DNA of 64,000 nucleotides from Nodularia sphaerocarpa UHCC 0038 (GCF_022376295.1 NZ_CP060140.1:4034356-4098355); one strand, 5' to 3'. Shown: positions 26,728 through 36,148, counted from the first letter of the stretch. Notes: generated from the sequence alone by a model not told the origin. Made by a program: numbers and translations.

Positions 26728-26900
26728 GTTTTTTCTTTTTCTCCTATATTTCTGCGGTATGAAAAAAAGCCGTGCATAATGTCTCATAAGGTATCGCACC
26801 ATTGCGGTAATTTTTACACAGTTCAATAGGCTGTCTTTTGCATCTAGGCAAAAACTATATATATCCTAAACTTTGAAGCAAGCGTTAATCATTTGAGATT

Positions 26901-27656
26901 ATGGCAGGACACAGTAAATGGGCTAATATTAAGCGCCAGAAGGCGGTAGTAGATGCCAAAAAGGGCAAGACTTTCGCCCAGTTGTCTAGGGCAATTATTA
27001 TTGCTGCTAGAAGTGGTGTACCAGACCCCAGCTTAAATTTTCAGCTGCGTACAGCCATTGATAAGGCTAAGGCGGCTGATATTCCTAATGATAATATTGA
27101 ACGGGCGATCGCTAAAGGGGCAGGAACTTTTGGCGGTGATGGTGCTAGTTTTGAGGCTATTCGTTATGAGGGTTATGGCCCTGGTGGTGTAGCTATTTTA
27201 ATTGAAGCCCTGACAGATAATCGTAATCGCACGGCGGCTGATTTACGTGGGGCTTTTAGTAAATGTGGTGGAAATCTGGGTGAAACGGGTTGCGTTAGCT
27301 GGATGTTTGACCAAAAGGGTGTGTGTGTGGTTTCTGGGGTGGAGGATGAAGACCAGCTTTTGGAAGCATCTCTGGAAGGTGGGGCTGAGTTTTATGAGAT
27401 GTCTGAGGATGAGATGGCTGAGGTGTTTACTGAGATGTCAAATTTAGAGGTTCTCAGTCTGAGGTTGAGGGATACGGGTTTTCAGGTGGATGATGTGGAG
27501 TTACGTTGGATTCCTAGTAATTATATTGAGGTTGCTGATTTTGAGCAAGGGCGATCGCTTGTTAAGTTAATTGATTCTCTTGAGGGGTTGGATGATGTCC
27601 AGAATGTGACTGCTAATTTTGATATGTCGGACAGTGTTTTGGATTTGTTGGTTTAG
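26901..27656 (+). CDS. YebC/PmpR-TACO1 family protein
   Basis: The 251-residue protein begins MAGHSKWANIKRQKAVVDAK and contains FSKCGGNLGETGCVSWMFDQ and the C-terminal DVQNVTANFDM, all standard for the YebC family. Members were long called transcriptional regulators. Recent work ties some of them to ribosomes and translation of difficult peptide stretches. Single gene, full length. GAAGGAA repeats follow the stop. Confidence 0.95.
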   Translation: MAGHSKWANIKRQKAVVDAKKGKTFAQLSRAIIIAARSGVPDPSLNFQLRTAIDKAKAADIPNDNIERAIAKGAGTFGGDGASFEAIRYEGYGPGGVAILIEALTDNRNRTAADLRGAFSKCGGNLGETGCVSWMFDQKGVCVVSGVEDEDQLLEASLEGGAEFYEMSEDEMAEVFTEMSNLEVLSLRLRDTGFQVDDVELRWIPSNYIEVADFEQGRSLVKLIDSLEGLDDVQNVTANFDMSDSVLDLLV

Positions 27657-27687
27657 GAGGAACGAACCACGAAGGTACGAAGTACAC

Positions 27688-27722
27688 GAAGGAAGAAGGA
27701 AGAAGGAAGAAGGAAGAAGGTA
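27688..27722. repeat. GGAAGAA heptamer array
   Basis: About five tandem GGAAGAA units lie between convergent yebC and the ABC exporter. A CCACGAAGGTACGAAG repeat precedes them. Confidence 0.85.
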
Positions 27723-27736
27723 GGAAATATTATGAA

Positions 27737-29548
27737 TTATTTGTAGCCGGCAGCTTGCAGGTAAAATAATTGGGCGTAACGTCCCCCTGTCTGTAATAAT
27801 TCTTCGTGGGTTCCCTGTTCTGCAATTTTACCTTCTTCGATAACTGCAATTTTGTCAGCCATTCTGACTGTAGAAAAACGATGAGAAATTAAAAATACCA
27901 TCTGATTTTGCGTCAGTGTGCGAAAATGATTGAATATATCAAATTCGGCTTGGGCATCCATTGCTGATGTTGGTTCGTCTAAGACTAAAATATCTGCTTT
28001 TGTTCGCATAAATGCACGGGCTAAGGCGATTTTTTGCCACTGTCCCCCGGAAAGTTCTTGTCCACTTTTGAACCAACGCCCTAGTTGAGTTTGGAAGTTT
28101 TGTGGTAGTTTCTCTATGAAGGGTTGCGCCATGCCTTTTTCGGCGGCTATTTCCCAGCGATGTTTATCTTCTAAATGTTCTACGTCGCCAACTCCAATAT
28201 TTTCGCCGACGGTGAATTGATAACGCACAAAGTTCTGAAATATTACTCCAATACGTTGACGCAATACATCAACATCCCACTCTTGCAAGTCTAAACCATC
28301 TAAATAAATCCTTCCTGAATCTGGGGTGTAAAGTCGAGTCAGTAATTTAATTAAGGTGGTTTTACCTGAACCGTTTTCACCGACAATTGCTAGTTTTTCT
28401 CCCGGTTTTAAATGTAGGGAAATATCTGTTAATGCAGGTTGAGAACTTCCAGGATAAGTAAATGATACGTTCTCAAAGCGAACTCCATCTTCAGGATTTA
28501 TTCCTCTGGTTGCATTACCCCAAGATTTGGGAACTTCTTCTTCTAAGAAATCGTAGAGATTGGATAAATATAAGTTGTCTTCATACATTCCGCCAATTGA
28601 TGTTAAGGCATTAGAAAATGTAGACTGTCCTTGGCGAAACACGGTGAGATACATTGTCATGTCTCCCAAAGAAATCCTCCCCATTGCTGTTTCAACGACT
28701 ATCCAAGCGTAAGCTAAATAAAAAGCCGCCGTACTCACTAAACTTAGGAGATATCCCCACAAACCCCGCCGCAAAGTCAAATCTCTATCTTCACTATATA
28801 GTTGACGAAACAGGTTGCGGTAACGTTCTAGCAGGGTTTCCCCTAGTTGGTAAAGTTTTACTTCTGTTGCATAGTCTTCTCTGGCTAATAGATTTTCTAT
28901 GTAGTGCTGTTGGCGGGTTTCTGGGGCGCGCCAACTAAATAAACGAAAGGCTTGCCCAGCAAATTTGGTTTCGGCAATAAAGGAGGGCATAGCTGCTAAA
29001 ATTAATACTATGACTGCCCAAGTTGAGAAATTTATTAATAAAACACCGTAAGTAACTAGGGAAAGGGCGTTTTGTACTAAGCCAAAGGTGCGATTTACTA
29101 AGGAAAGGGGACGCACTGAGGCTTCTCGCCGGGCGTTTGTCAGTTTGTCATAAAATTCGGAATCTTCAAATTGGCGTAAATCTAATGTCAGGGCTTTTTC
29201 TAATATCAGTACATTTACTTTTTGTCCTAGTAGCACCCGTAACAATGATTGGCAAATAGAGATGCCCCGTTGACTACCTGCGAAGAGTGCGATCGCCACT
29301 GCTTCTAAACCCACATATAATAAAGGTTGGGTAATATTGCCATCATTGACTTGCGCCGCTAAAACCACTGCATCCACAATTAATTTGCCAATGTAGGCGA
29401 TCGCAGCTGGTAAAAGACCCGCCACTAAAGTTAAAGTAGCAAGAATAATGGTCAAAATCTGGCTAGTATTCCACACTAAGCCGATAGCCCGTCCGCTATA
29501 GCGAAAAACAGCCAATGATTGGCGCAGAGTGTTTCTTATTTTTTTCAT
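27737..29548 (-). CDS. ABC exporter (fused permease and ATPase)
   Basis: About 603 residues: an N-terminal type IV ABC membrane domain with roughly six helices (to about 320) and a C-terminal ATPase. The ATPase has Walker A VGENGSGKTT, Q-loop VIFQNFVRYQ, signature ELSGGQWQKIALARA, Walker B ILVLDEPTSAMD and H-loop ISHRFS. It works as a dimer exporting lipids, peptides or drugs; the substrate is unknown. ATG 29548 is preferred. The frame continues 29 codons upstream but would then overlap the divergent tab2 start. Confidence 0.9.
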   Translation of the reverse strand: MKKIRNTLRQSLAVFRYSGRAIGLVWNTSQILTIILATLTLVAGLLPAAIAYIGKLIVDAVVLAAQVNDGNITQPLLYVGLEAVAIALFAGSQRGISICQSLLRVLLGQKVNVLILEKALTLDLRQFEDSEFYDKLTNARREASVRPLSLVNRTFGLVQNALSLVTYGVLLINFSTWAVIVLILAAMPSFIAETKFAGQAFRLFSWRAPETRQQHYIENLLAREDYATEVKLYQLGETLLERYRNLFRQLYSEDRDLTLRRGLWGYLLSLVSTAAFYLAYAWIVVETAMGRISLGDMTMYLTVFRQGQSTFSNALTSIGGMYEDNLYLSNLYDFLEEEVPKSWGNATRGINPEDGVRFENVSFTYPGSSQPALTDISLHLKPGEKLAIVGENGSGKTTLIKLLTRLYTPDSGRIYLDGLDLQEWDVDVLRQRIGVIFQNFVRYQFTVGENIGVGDVEHLEDKHRWEIAAEKGMAQPFIEKLPQNFQTQLGRWFKSGQELSGGQWQKIALARAFMRTKADILVLDEPTSAMDAQAEFDIFNHFRTLTQNQMVFLISHRFSTVRMADKIAVIEEGKIAEQGTHEELLQTGGRYAQLFYLQAAGYK

Positions 29549-29575
29549 GCTTATTTTTATACTGATTCTTATAAA

Positions 29576-30373
29576 ATGATCAAAATTTGGCAAGTTGATT
29601 TTTATCGTCGTCCGGTGCAGGATAAATCTGGACAAGTTCTCTGGGAATTGCTGATTTGTGACGCAACACGTAGCTTTGAATATACAGCCACCTGTCCCCA
29701 GTCAGCAGCCAACTCTCATTGGCTTGCTACTCAACTTCAGATAGCAGATAATGACAACTTACCAGATATCATTCAGGTATTTCGTCCCCAGTCTTTGAGT
29801 TTAATTCAAGCCGCTGCCAACAACTTAGATATTGATGTCGAACCTACCCGCTACACTGAGGCGTTAAAACAGTGGTTAGAAGAAAAGCAATATCCCTTAG
29901 CCCTGGATAAACCACCCCCAACACCATTACCCGAAAACCTTTGGGGGGAAGAGTGGCGGTTTGCTACACTCTCAGCCGGCGAACTCGCGGATGTGTTTGT
30001 ACAACGCCCGATACCGATTGTATCTATACCAGAGTTTTTGAAACCGATAAATCTGGGTTTAGCATCCACAGTCCCTGTCCCTGGTGTCATTATCTATGGT
30101 GGCAGAAAATCGATGTATTTAGCACGGTGGTTAGAAGAGGCACAGCCAGCAGCGTTAAATTACATAGGTGGCGAGCCAAATGGTTTAATATTAGAAGCTG
30201 GTTTAGTTGATAGATGGATTGTGGCGACGTTTGAAGACGCAGAGGTTGCGGCTGCTGCTAAACTTTATCAACAGCGTCAACAACAAAGCCGAGGATTGCA
30301 TTTTTTATTAGTTCAACCCGATGATTCCGGAATGACTTATACAGGCTTTTGGTTATTACAGGCAGAAAATTAA
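29576..30373 (+). CDS. Tab2/Atab2-like RNA-binding protein (DUF1092)
   Basis: About 265 residues beginning MIKIWQVDFYRRPVQDKSGQ, the classic Tab2 start, with QVFRPQSLSLIQAAANNLDI, LPENLWGEEWRFATL and PVPGVIIYGGRKSMYLARWL. In algae and plants Tab2/ATAB2 binds psaB mRNA and promotes its translation. The cyanobacterial role is probably in photosystem biogenesis but is less defined. The start at 29576 aligns with the family. It is divergent from the ABC exporter with about 27 bp between starts. Confidence 0.9.
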   Translation: MIKIWQVDFYRRPVQDKSGQVLWELLICDATRSFEYTATCPQSAANSHWLATQLQIADNDNLPDIIQVFRPQSLSLIQAAANNLDIDVEPTRYTEALKQWLEEKQYPLALDKPPPTPLPENLWGEEWRFATLSAGELADVFVQRPIPIVSIPEFLKPINLGLASTVPVPGVIIYGGRKSMYLARWLEEAQPAALNYIGGEPNGLILEAGLVDRWIVATFEDAEVAAAAKLYQQRQQQSRGLHFLLVQPDDSGMTYTGFWLLQAEN

Positions 30374-30379
30374 AAAATT

Positions 30380-30405
30380 ATAGTAAGATAATAAAGTCAT
30401 ACTAT
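30380..30405 (+). promoter_or_regulatory. Candidate autoregulatory operator of the toxin-antitoxin pair
   Basis: The inverted repeat ATAGTA (30380-30385) / TACTAT (30400-30405) lies just before the antitoxin ATG, overlapping an AT-rich -10-like stretch. Ribbon-helix-helix antitoxins usually bind such sites with their toxin to repress the operon. Confidence 0.45.
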
Positions 30406-30417
30406 CAAGTAAGACTC

Positions 30418-30648
30418 ATGCTCAAAGTCACAATTACCTTAGAAGAAGACATTCTCAGATTTGTAGACCAGTATGCACAGGGAAACCGCAGTGGATACGT
30501 CAATGCACTGTTAGCAGAACACCGTCGCCAAATTTTAGCAGCAGAAATGATTGCAGCCCTGAAGCAGGATGCTGAAGACCCAGAATATCTAGCTGAAATT
30601 GCTGATTGGGATCATGTTGTTGGAGACGGCATTAATGCCAAGGGATAA
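30418..30648 (+). CDS. Ribbon-helix-helix antitoxin
   Basis: This 76-residue protein starts MLKVTITLEEDILRFVDQYA with NRSGYVNALLAEHRR: the beta strand and two helices of a MetJ/Arc-type ribbon-helix-helix DNA-binding domain. An acidic C-terminal tail (QDAEDPEYLAEIADWDHV) would wrap the toxin. The gene overlaps the MazF-like toxin by 14 bp. ATG 30418 is chosen because the domain starts there; the upstream extension runs back into tab2. The fold fits ParD/MazE-type antitoxins that pair with MazF. Confidence 0.85.
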   Translation: MLKVTITLEEDILRFVDQYAQGNRSGYVNALLAEHRRQILAAEMIAALKQDAEDPEYLAEIADWDHVVGDGINAKG

Positions 30649-30994
30649 TTTAACTTATCGACGGGGAGAGATTCGTTGGGTGAATCTTGATCCTACCTTC
30701 GGGGCTGAAGCACAAAAAACTCGTCCTTGTTTAATTGTACAGAATGACATTATGAATCAGTATGGATTACTGACCATTGTCATGCCATTTCGACGAGGAA
30801 AGAAACAAGCCCCCTATATTGTGAATGTGAAAGCAACAGCAAACAATGGATTAGATCAAGACCGTTTTATTGATGTTGGGCAAATCCGCGCTGTCGATTA
30901 TAGTCGTATTTTGGGCTTAGTGGGTGTATTAGAGACAGAATACTGGGAACTCATTCGGACATCTGTAAATGTAGTTCTGGGATTTGTTTTTTAA
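30635..30994 (+). CDS. MazF/PemK-type endoribonuclease toxin
   Basis: About 119 residues: RRGEIRWVNLDPTFGAEAQK, TRPCLIVQND, then VKATANNGLDQDRFIDVGQI and a C-terminal helix. The TRPCLIVQND stretch is the family signature and its Arg is part of the catalytic site. MazF toxins cleave mRNA at short sequences and are neutralised by the partner antitoxin. The start at 30635 lies inside the antitoxin gene, which implies translational coupling. All key residues are intact. Confidence 0.92.
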   Translation: MPRDNLTYRRGEIRWVNLDPTFGAEAQKTRPCLIVQNDIMNQYGLLTIVMPFRRGKKQAPYIVNVKATANNGLDQDRFIDVGQIRAVDYSRILGLVGVLETEYWELIRTSVNVVLGFVF

Positions 30995-31012
30995 GTCTAA
31001 CTAATGCAATTC

Positions 31013-31297
31013 CTATTTTGCCTGAACCCGTGCTTGCTTCACCATTGCAATCAAAGTTTGGTGAGCATCTTCGGAATCTACTAAAATATGATCGAACTGA
31101 ATCCGAACTGGCACAGTTTCTGCATTTACCTGTGCTGTCAAATTCATCCCCTCAGAGTCAATTGACAGCATTTGTGCGGTTGTAGCATCTGTAACACCGC
31201 CAAAAGCCTGGGCGTAAAGAACTACTGCACTAGCATGATCATCGTTCATGTGACTGCAAATACGTGAGCTAATTTCAGGAGAGAAGTTATCAGACAT
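31013..31297 (-). CDS. DUF2470 domain protein
   Basis: This 94-residue protein has ISSRICSHMNDDHASAVVLYAQ, SIDSEGMNLTAQ and VPVRIQFDHILVDSEDAHQTL. The HMNDDH pattern is the mark of DUF2470, found at the C-terminus of haem-handling/PNPOx-like proteins (HugZ type) and as single small proteins in cyanobacteria. It may bind haem through the conserved histidines, but this is inferred. Convergent with mazF. Confidence 0.85.
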   Translation of the reverse strand: MSDNFSPEISSRICSHMNDDHASAVVLYAQAFGGVTDATTAQMLSIDSEGMNLTAQVNAETVPVRIQFDHILVDSEDAHQTLIAMVKQARVQAK

Positions 31298-31591
31298 GAT
31301 GTGCTTGGAGTTGGGAATACAGCGAATACCTAAATTTTAAGCTAATTTGTCCAAAATTGGCAGTTTGGGAAATTGCCCACAGTAGCTTCAGTCTGACTCG
31401 AACACTTGCTTTGGTGATATCTGGTGAGGAAGTCGCATTTTAGGGATTTTTTAGGCAATATTATTTGATAGGTCACAATTCGATTAAGATGAAAGTAACA
31501 TTTGTCAAACACTGTTTATATATCCTTGCGGAAACCAGACAACTTCAACTGTAGCAAAACTATTCAACCAAACTTTTTAAGCTAAGAACTG

Positions 31592-32350
31592 ATGAGCGAA
31601 ACTAGCCAACGTCGAATTGTGATTGGGGATGTGCATGGACACTATGAAGGTTTGATGAAATTGATGGAGGCGATCGCCCCCGCATCAGAAGATCAAGTAT
31701 ATTTTCTAGGAGACTTAATTGATCGTGGTCCTAAAAGTTGCCATGTAATTGATTTTGTCAAGGATCATAATTATGGGTGTCTGCTGGGAAATCATGAGCA
31801 GATGTTATTAAGCATTTTAACTGGTGCTAACGTCTCTACCCCAGCAATGCAAGCATGGCTGTATGGTGGGGGACAAGCAACTATCGCTAGTTACGAAAAC
31901 GGCACGATTCCTGAAGAACACTTGGAGTGGCTGAAAACTTTGCCCCTGTATCTCGATTTGGGAGATATTTGGTTAACTCATGCTGGCGTTGATCCTGAAC
32001 TACCTTTAGCAGAACAAACTGCCGAGCAATTTTGCTGGATACGCGACGAATTTCATAGCATTTCGCAACCATACTTTTGTGATAAGCTGATGATCATTGG
32101 TCATACTATCACCTTCACCTTCCCTGGTGTTCTCCCTGGTAAGTTGGCACAAGGGCAAGGATGGCTAAATATAGATACTGGTGCTTACCATCCCCGCAGT
32201 GGCTGGTTAACTGGACTAGACACTACAAATAACTTAATTTATCAAATCAACATTTTTAACAATTCTGTCCGCACCTTGCCCTTGGCAGAAGGGGTGGTTA
32301 TGGTTGAACCGTCGAAAATAGCTGGTCGCCGCCATAAGCAGCGAGCCTAG
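31592..32350 (+). CDS. Metallophosphoesterase (PP1/PrpE-like protein phosphatase)
   Basis: The 252-residue protein carries the full calcineurin-type metal site: GDVHGHYEGL, GDLIDRGPKS, LLGNHEQMLL, WLTHAGVDP and IIGHTITF. Such enzymes in bacteria act as Ser/Thr protein phosphatases or diadenosine tetraphosphatases. The GDVHG start and length fit the bacterial PPP group. It stands alone, convergent with the M48 protease. Substrate not determinable. Confidence 0.88.
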   Translation: MSETSQRRIVIGDVHGHYEGLMKLMEAIAPASEDQVYFLGDLIDRGPKSCHVIDFVKDHNYGCLLGNHEQMLLSILTGANVSTPAMQAWLYGGGQATIASYENGTIPEEHLEWLKTLPLYLDLGDIWLTHAGVDPELPLAEQTAEQFCWIRDEFHSISQPYFCDKLMIIGHTITFTFPGVLPGKLAQGQGWLNIDTGAYHPRSGWLTGLDTTNNLIYQINIFNNSVRTLPLAEGVVMVEPSKIAGRRHKQRA

Positions 32351-32369
32351 GTAATTGTTGACATTTGCA

Positions 32370-33224
32370 CTAAAGTATGCTGCGGATATTAGCTCGATAA
32401 GCAGCATTATCCAATCCGTCACGCTGATTGCTAGGTTGGGCATTAATAGCACTTTGGAGGGCTTTAATGCGATCGCCTGTAGCCGGGTGAGTACTCAAAA
32501 ATGCCGGCATAGAACCCCCTTTTTGCATCAGCTTTTGCATAAAGGAAACCATCGCCGACTGGCCATAACCAGCCTGTGTCAAAGCGACTAATCCTCTATT
32601 ATCGGCATCAAATTCATCTTGACGACTGCGGGGACGGTTGAGTGCTAGTTCTAAACCAATTCCCACGGCGGCATTGCGATCTAAACCTGCGGCTGAAGCT
32701 ACACCACTTGCAATCTCTCTTTGGCGCATCTGTTGTACTAAGTGTCTGCCGCCAATGTGACCAATTTCATGGGCAATTACACTAGCTAATTCCGCTTCAT
32801 TATCTGCGGCTTTCATCAAACCAGTGTGGATATATACATAACCCCCCAAAGTAGCAAAGGCATTGATAGAGTTATCTTCAATAACTTGGAAGGTAAAAGG
32901 AAGATTCGGGCGATCGCTATTAGCTACCAAACGCTGACCAATTTGTTCCACATAGCGATTAATTTGAGAATTGCGGCTCAGTTTAATATTACTACTCTGC
33001 AACTGCTGATTCATCTGCCTACCAAGATCAACTTCTTGGCGATCAGACATATTAGACATCTGAATTACCTGTATTCCCCGGAACAGAAGAGACCGGATAT
33101 CGAAAGCATTACCCGGCATGGGTGTAGTCAGGCACAGAGTCAGGGCGACTACCACTGAAATCAACGGATAAAACCAACGTCGTCGCCCAGTCAGATGATT
33201 TGCCAAAAAGCTGTTCCAATTCAT
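32370..33224 (-). CDS. M48-family metalloprotease with signal peptide
   Basis: The 284-residue protein has an N-terminal signal or anchor segment (WFYPLISVVVALTLCLTTP) and the zinc motif HEIGH in SVIAHEIGHIGGRHLV. The third ligand Glu is in RQDEFDADNRGLVAL. It resembles periplasmic LoiP/BepA-type proteases of outer-membrane quality control. The HPATGDRIKAL segment is also typical. Monocistronic. Confidence 0.92.
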   Translation of the reverse strand: MNWNSFLANHLTGRRRWFYPLISVVVALTLCLTTPMPGNAFDIRSLLFRGIQVIQMSNMSDRQEVDLGRQMNQQLQSSNIKLSRNSQINRYVEQIGQRLVANSDRPNLPFTFQVIEDNSINAFATLGGYVYIHTGLMKAADNEAELASVIAHEIGHIGGRHLVQQMRQREIASGVASAAGLDRNAAVGIGLELALNRPRSRQDEFDADNRGLVALTQAGYGQSAMVSFMQKLMQKGGSMPAFLSTHPATGDRIKALQSAINAQPSNQRDGLDNAAYRANIRSIL

Positions 33225-33530
33225 GGTAATTAAGTTAATGGGATAAATTGTCGGACGTATCTAGACTCTTGTAAGTTGCATTCTTGACTTAAAACAAAAT
33301 TTCTATACCAGTATGGTTCTCAAATCTGTGATCAGCAAATTCTGTTTCCATCTAAAATCAACAGAATGTGTTTGTATTCAGATTCTTGTCCTACTCCCAA
33401 TTTACCAACCAGTGATCAACTGTCGCCAAACTACAACACCCAGTTGCTATCAAATCGGGAAACTTTTCCTGTCCCTGACAAAACTTGTTGCTAAAATCAA
33501 TTATTCCGCTTCTATCTAGGAAAAGTTTGT
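33225..33530. other. Intergenic region between M48 protease and DUF4330 gene
   Basis: It should hold divergent promoters. A short open frame at 33313-33519 lacks a ribosome binding site and any family similarity. Nothing else was seen. Confidence 0.4.
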
Positions 33531-34064
33531 ATGGCTATTTTAGATTCCAAAGGACGCTTGTTCGGCAAAATCAATTTCCTTGATTTAGGTGCTGCACTGG
33601 TAATTCTGCTAGTAATATTTGGTATATTTGTTTTTCCTGGAACGACTGGTTCTGTAGCCCAAGTCGGTACTAACACCGTACCTATTGAGGTAGACTTAGC
33701 AGTTCGCGGTTTGAATGTACGCGATCCTGAACGGTTATTTGAGCAAGGATTTACAAAAGGCGGTAAAACTAATGTGATTATCCGCAATCAACCCTACGGT
33801 CAAATTGGGATCAAATCCGTGCAAGTCCTACCTAGAACGTTAACAGTTTCCCAACCAGATGGTTCGGTGAAAGAATTACCAGATCCCAGGACAAACAATT
33901 TTAGTACAGATATGCTTTTAACTTTAGAAGGTAAAGCCCAAATTACTGACGGTGGACCAGTATTAGGTAATAGTAAAGTAAAAATTGGTACTACCTTTGA
34001 ATTAGAAGGTTTTAACTATAACTTTAATTCTACAGTTATCGATGTCAGAATAAAAGACAGCTAA
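33531..34064 (+). CDS. DUF4330 domain protein
   Basis: The 177-residue protein has a short cytoplasmic start (MAILDSKGRLFGKINFLDLG), one membrane helix (AALVILLVIFGIFVFPG) and a periplasmic beta-rich domain. This matches the cyanobacterial DUF4330 family, of unknown function. The architecture (anchor plus a DUF-type barrel) suggests a membrane-attached scaffold or transport accessory. It is followed by a hairpin repeat and a MITE. Confidence 0.78.
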   Translation: MAILDSKGRLFGKINFLDLGAALVILLVIFGIFVFPGTTGSVAQVGTNTVPIEVDLAVRGLNVRDPERLFEQGFTKGGKTNVIIRNQPYGQIGIKSVQVLPRTLTVSQPDGSVKELPDPRTNNFSTDMLLTLEGKAQITDGGPVLGNSKVKIGTTFELEGFNYNFNSTVIDVRIKDS

Positions 34065-34074
34065 CGAACACAAA

Positions 34075-34105
34075 GATCCCCGACTTCTTAATTCTTCGGG
34101 GATCT
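34075..34105. repeat. Hairpin repeat GATCCCCGACTTC-type
   Basis: This is the third copy of the dispersed hairpin (others at 16622 and 21701), just after the DUF4330 stop. Confidence 0.7.
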
Positions 34106-34123
34106 GAACCTCTTCTAATTCAG

Positions 34124-34211
34124 GGCGTTGCTGAAACCAAGTATGAATTTAGGTGTAGAGACGTTCCAGGGAACGTCTCTACATGAGTTTTGACTTCAAA
34201 TCAGCAACGCC
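34124..34211. mobile_element. 88-bp MITE with 8-bp target duplication (copy 1)
   Basis: Perfect 11-bp terminal repeats GGCGTTGCTGA / TCAGCAACGCC are flanked by the direct repeat TAATTCAG at 34116-34123 and 34212-34219. Inside is a GTAGAGACGTTCC/GGAACGTCTCTAC hairpin (34155-34182). The insertion falls at the stop codon of the hydrolase gene. Confidence 0.85.
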
Positions 34212-35107
34212 TAATTCAGCATCGGTAAAAATTGCCGAATCAAGCCAATAGTCACAGCTGGTAGTTCCAAATGAGGCGTTAATCCCACATCTTCTAATCG
34301 CTGAAATATTCGGATAGCTTGGGGATTCTTCTCCCAAAGACGACGACCAATTTCCGGTCCAGTAAATTCTGACTTTTGTCCCCAAATAATCGCCGTAGGA
34401 GTTGTCAACTGTTGTATATATAAGGATAAATCAAAAGATAAATCGCCACGGACAAAAGACAGGGCTGCATATTCAGCATTGGGTTGCTGGGCAGATTGGA
34501 GATAAGCCTCAACAATTTCCTCGTATATGCGATTAGACTGGGCAAATTGCCGTTGTTCTAAGAAATTACGAATACCGCTACTCGTAGCAATTCCAGCGCT
34601 ATAAAGCAAGCGATCAATAATGGGAAGGCTAACTATTTGGGCAAAAACGCTGCGAGAATAGTCTTCGCCAAAATCCGAGAGTCCGGCTGGTGTTACCAGA
34701 ATTAAAGACTTGAATAAATCAGGATAGGCGATCGCCACTCGAATTGTAAAGGCCGCAGTCAGGGAAGAAGCGATGACTTTCACAGGCCCTGTACAAGTCT
34801 GCTGGATAAACTCCCGAATCGTCGTCAGATAATCATCAATCATGTAGTTCCGGGCTGGATGCTCAGACCTACCCCAACCAATTAAATCTGGTGCTAAAAC
34901 GCGATATTCGCCAGCAAAAGCCGGATAAACCTTCGACCACTCATAAGCAGAAGACCCGCCACCAAAGCCGTGTAGGAATACCAAAGTTTCCCTCTCATGT
35001 TTTGCGGTGGAATCATCCTGCCAAGGTGAGCTACTGGCAGTATAATAAACCATCTTACCTAATGAGGTAATTATGGAGCGTTGCTCAAATCCTTGTGGCT
35101 GAAACAT
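34211..35107 (-). CDS. Alpha/beta-hydrolase fold protein
   Basis: The 298-residue protein has the oxyanion-hole region VFLHGFGGGSSAYEW, DLIGWGRSEHP, the nucleophile elbow VKVIASSLTAAFT (an A-S-S-L-T variant of GxSxG) and a C-terminal His in TPHLELPAV. It belongs to the large cyanobacterial alpha/beta-hydrolase group; the substrate is unknown. The stop codon TAG uses one base of a MITE, but the pre-insertion site would also have read TAG, so the protein is unchanged. Confidence 0.85.
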   Translation of the reverse strand: MFQPQGFEQRSIITSLGKMVYYTASSSPWQDDSTAKHERETLVFLHGFGGGSSAYEWSKVYPAFAGEYRVLAPDLIGWGRSEHPARNYMIDDYLTTIREFIQQTCTGPVKVIASSLTAAFTIRVAIAYPDLFKSLILVTPAGLSDFGEDYSRSVFAQIVSLPIIDRLLYSAGIATSSGIRNFLEQRQFAQSNRIYEEIVEAYLQSAQQPNAEYAALSFVRGDLSFDLSLYIQQLTTPTAIIWGQKSEFTGPEIGRRLWEKNPQAIRIFQRLEDVGLTPHLELPAVTIGLIRQFLPMLN

Positions 35108-35367
35108 AGGTGTTGATGAAATTTCTGTGATGGTTACTCAATGTGACGCATAGTTTGACGGATAGTTACCTGACCCCAAAGTGCTGCCCTGTGGGATTCA
35201 AACAGACCACAATTGTGATTATCGGCGAACTAATAATTATGCACCTCTAGCTCCCGTCAGATTAAGTAGGTAATTTTTGGGCTATTCTCAAAAATGTATT
35301 TGCTTGTAATTGCTACCATACAAGGATTTATCATTAAACATTATTGTAATTGACGGAGGTAAACACT

Positions 35368-36141
35368 GTGGCAAAGGCTTCATTTTCTGGAAAGCAACTG
35401 CTCAACCAAATTCCCCACAAGTCGCTCTTAGAGTTCAAGACAAAAAGCCCAAAGCAACGAACTTTCAAGCCTTTGTCTGGGCCTGGAGGCATTTTGGGCT
35501 TTTTCACAATTCTTGTGGCGATGCTGTTGTGGAACTGGAAACTGCTATTGGCGCTTTTGGTTGGCGTTGGAGTAATGTTATTAGTTTACTCAATGCAGAA
35601 ATGGGACTGGCAATTGCGCTTATCCCAGATGTGGAAATTCTTAAACAGCCCCAATTGTCGTTTAGCTTTAGCGGTAGGTAGTGGCGGTATTGCTACTGTT
35701 AGCACATACATGGCTGCGGCTATCTGGGTTGATTCCAAAAGTTCCTGGATTGCGGCTGGTGCGATTGTGCAAGGTTTGGGAACGTTATTAACTTTAATTT
35801 TGTTGGTTTGGCAAATCGTCAGCTTTTACGGAAACCAAGAGCAAAATAACCTTGATCAGTTATTGGTTAATTTAACAGAACCAGATTCTTTGAAGCGTTT
35901 GATTGCTATCCGACAATTAACTAAAATCATCACCAGTCAGCGAGTTGACTCCCAGGTGCAGGAAGAAGTTGTTCAATGCTTGCGACTATTACTCAGTCAA
36001 GAGCAGGAAACAGTGATTAGAGATGCGGCTTTAGACAGTTTACAAGCCTGGGATAGCGGGCGATCATCGCTACCATTGAGCAAAGTGACAAATTTGACCC
36101 CTTTATCTACAAAGTTGAAGGTTCATATTTCTTCCTCCTAG
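35368..36141 (+). CDS. Membrane protein with C-terminal armadillo/HEAT-like region
   Basis: About 257 residues: a basic N-terminus, two pairs of membrane helices (GILGFFTILVAMLLWNWKLL, LALLVGVGVMLLVYSM; GIATVSTYMAAAIWV, QGLGTLLTLILLVWQIVSF) and a C-terminal helical repeat region (LDQLLVNLTEPDSLKRLIAI, EVVQCLRLLLSQEQETVIRD). Similar cyanobacterial proteins are annotated as armadillo-type fold. The function is unknown. GTG 35368 is preferred over the frame opening at 35350 because GGAGGT lies 7 bp upstream. A MITE follows exactly at the stop. Confidence 0.75.
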   Translation: MAKASFSGKQLLNQIPHKSLLEFKTKSPKQRTFKPLSGPGGILGFFTILVAMLLWNWKLLLALLVGVGVMLLVYSMQKWDWQLRLSQMWKFLNSPNCRLALAVGSGGIATVSTYMAAAIWVDSKSSWIAAGAIVQGLGTLLTLILLVWQIVSFYGNQEQNNLDQLLVNLTEPDSLKRLIAIRQLTKIITSQRVDSQVQEEVVQCLRLLLSQEQETVIRDAALDSLQAWDSGRSSLPLSKVTNLTPLSTKLKVHISSS

Positions 36142-36148
36142 ACATCGA

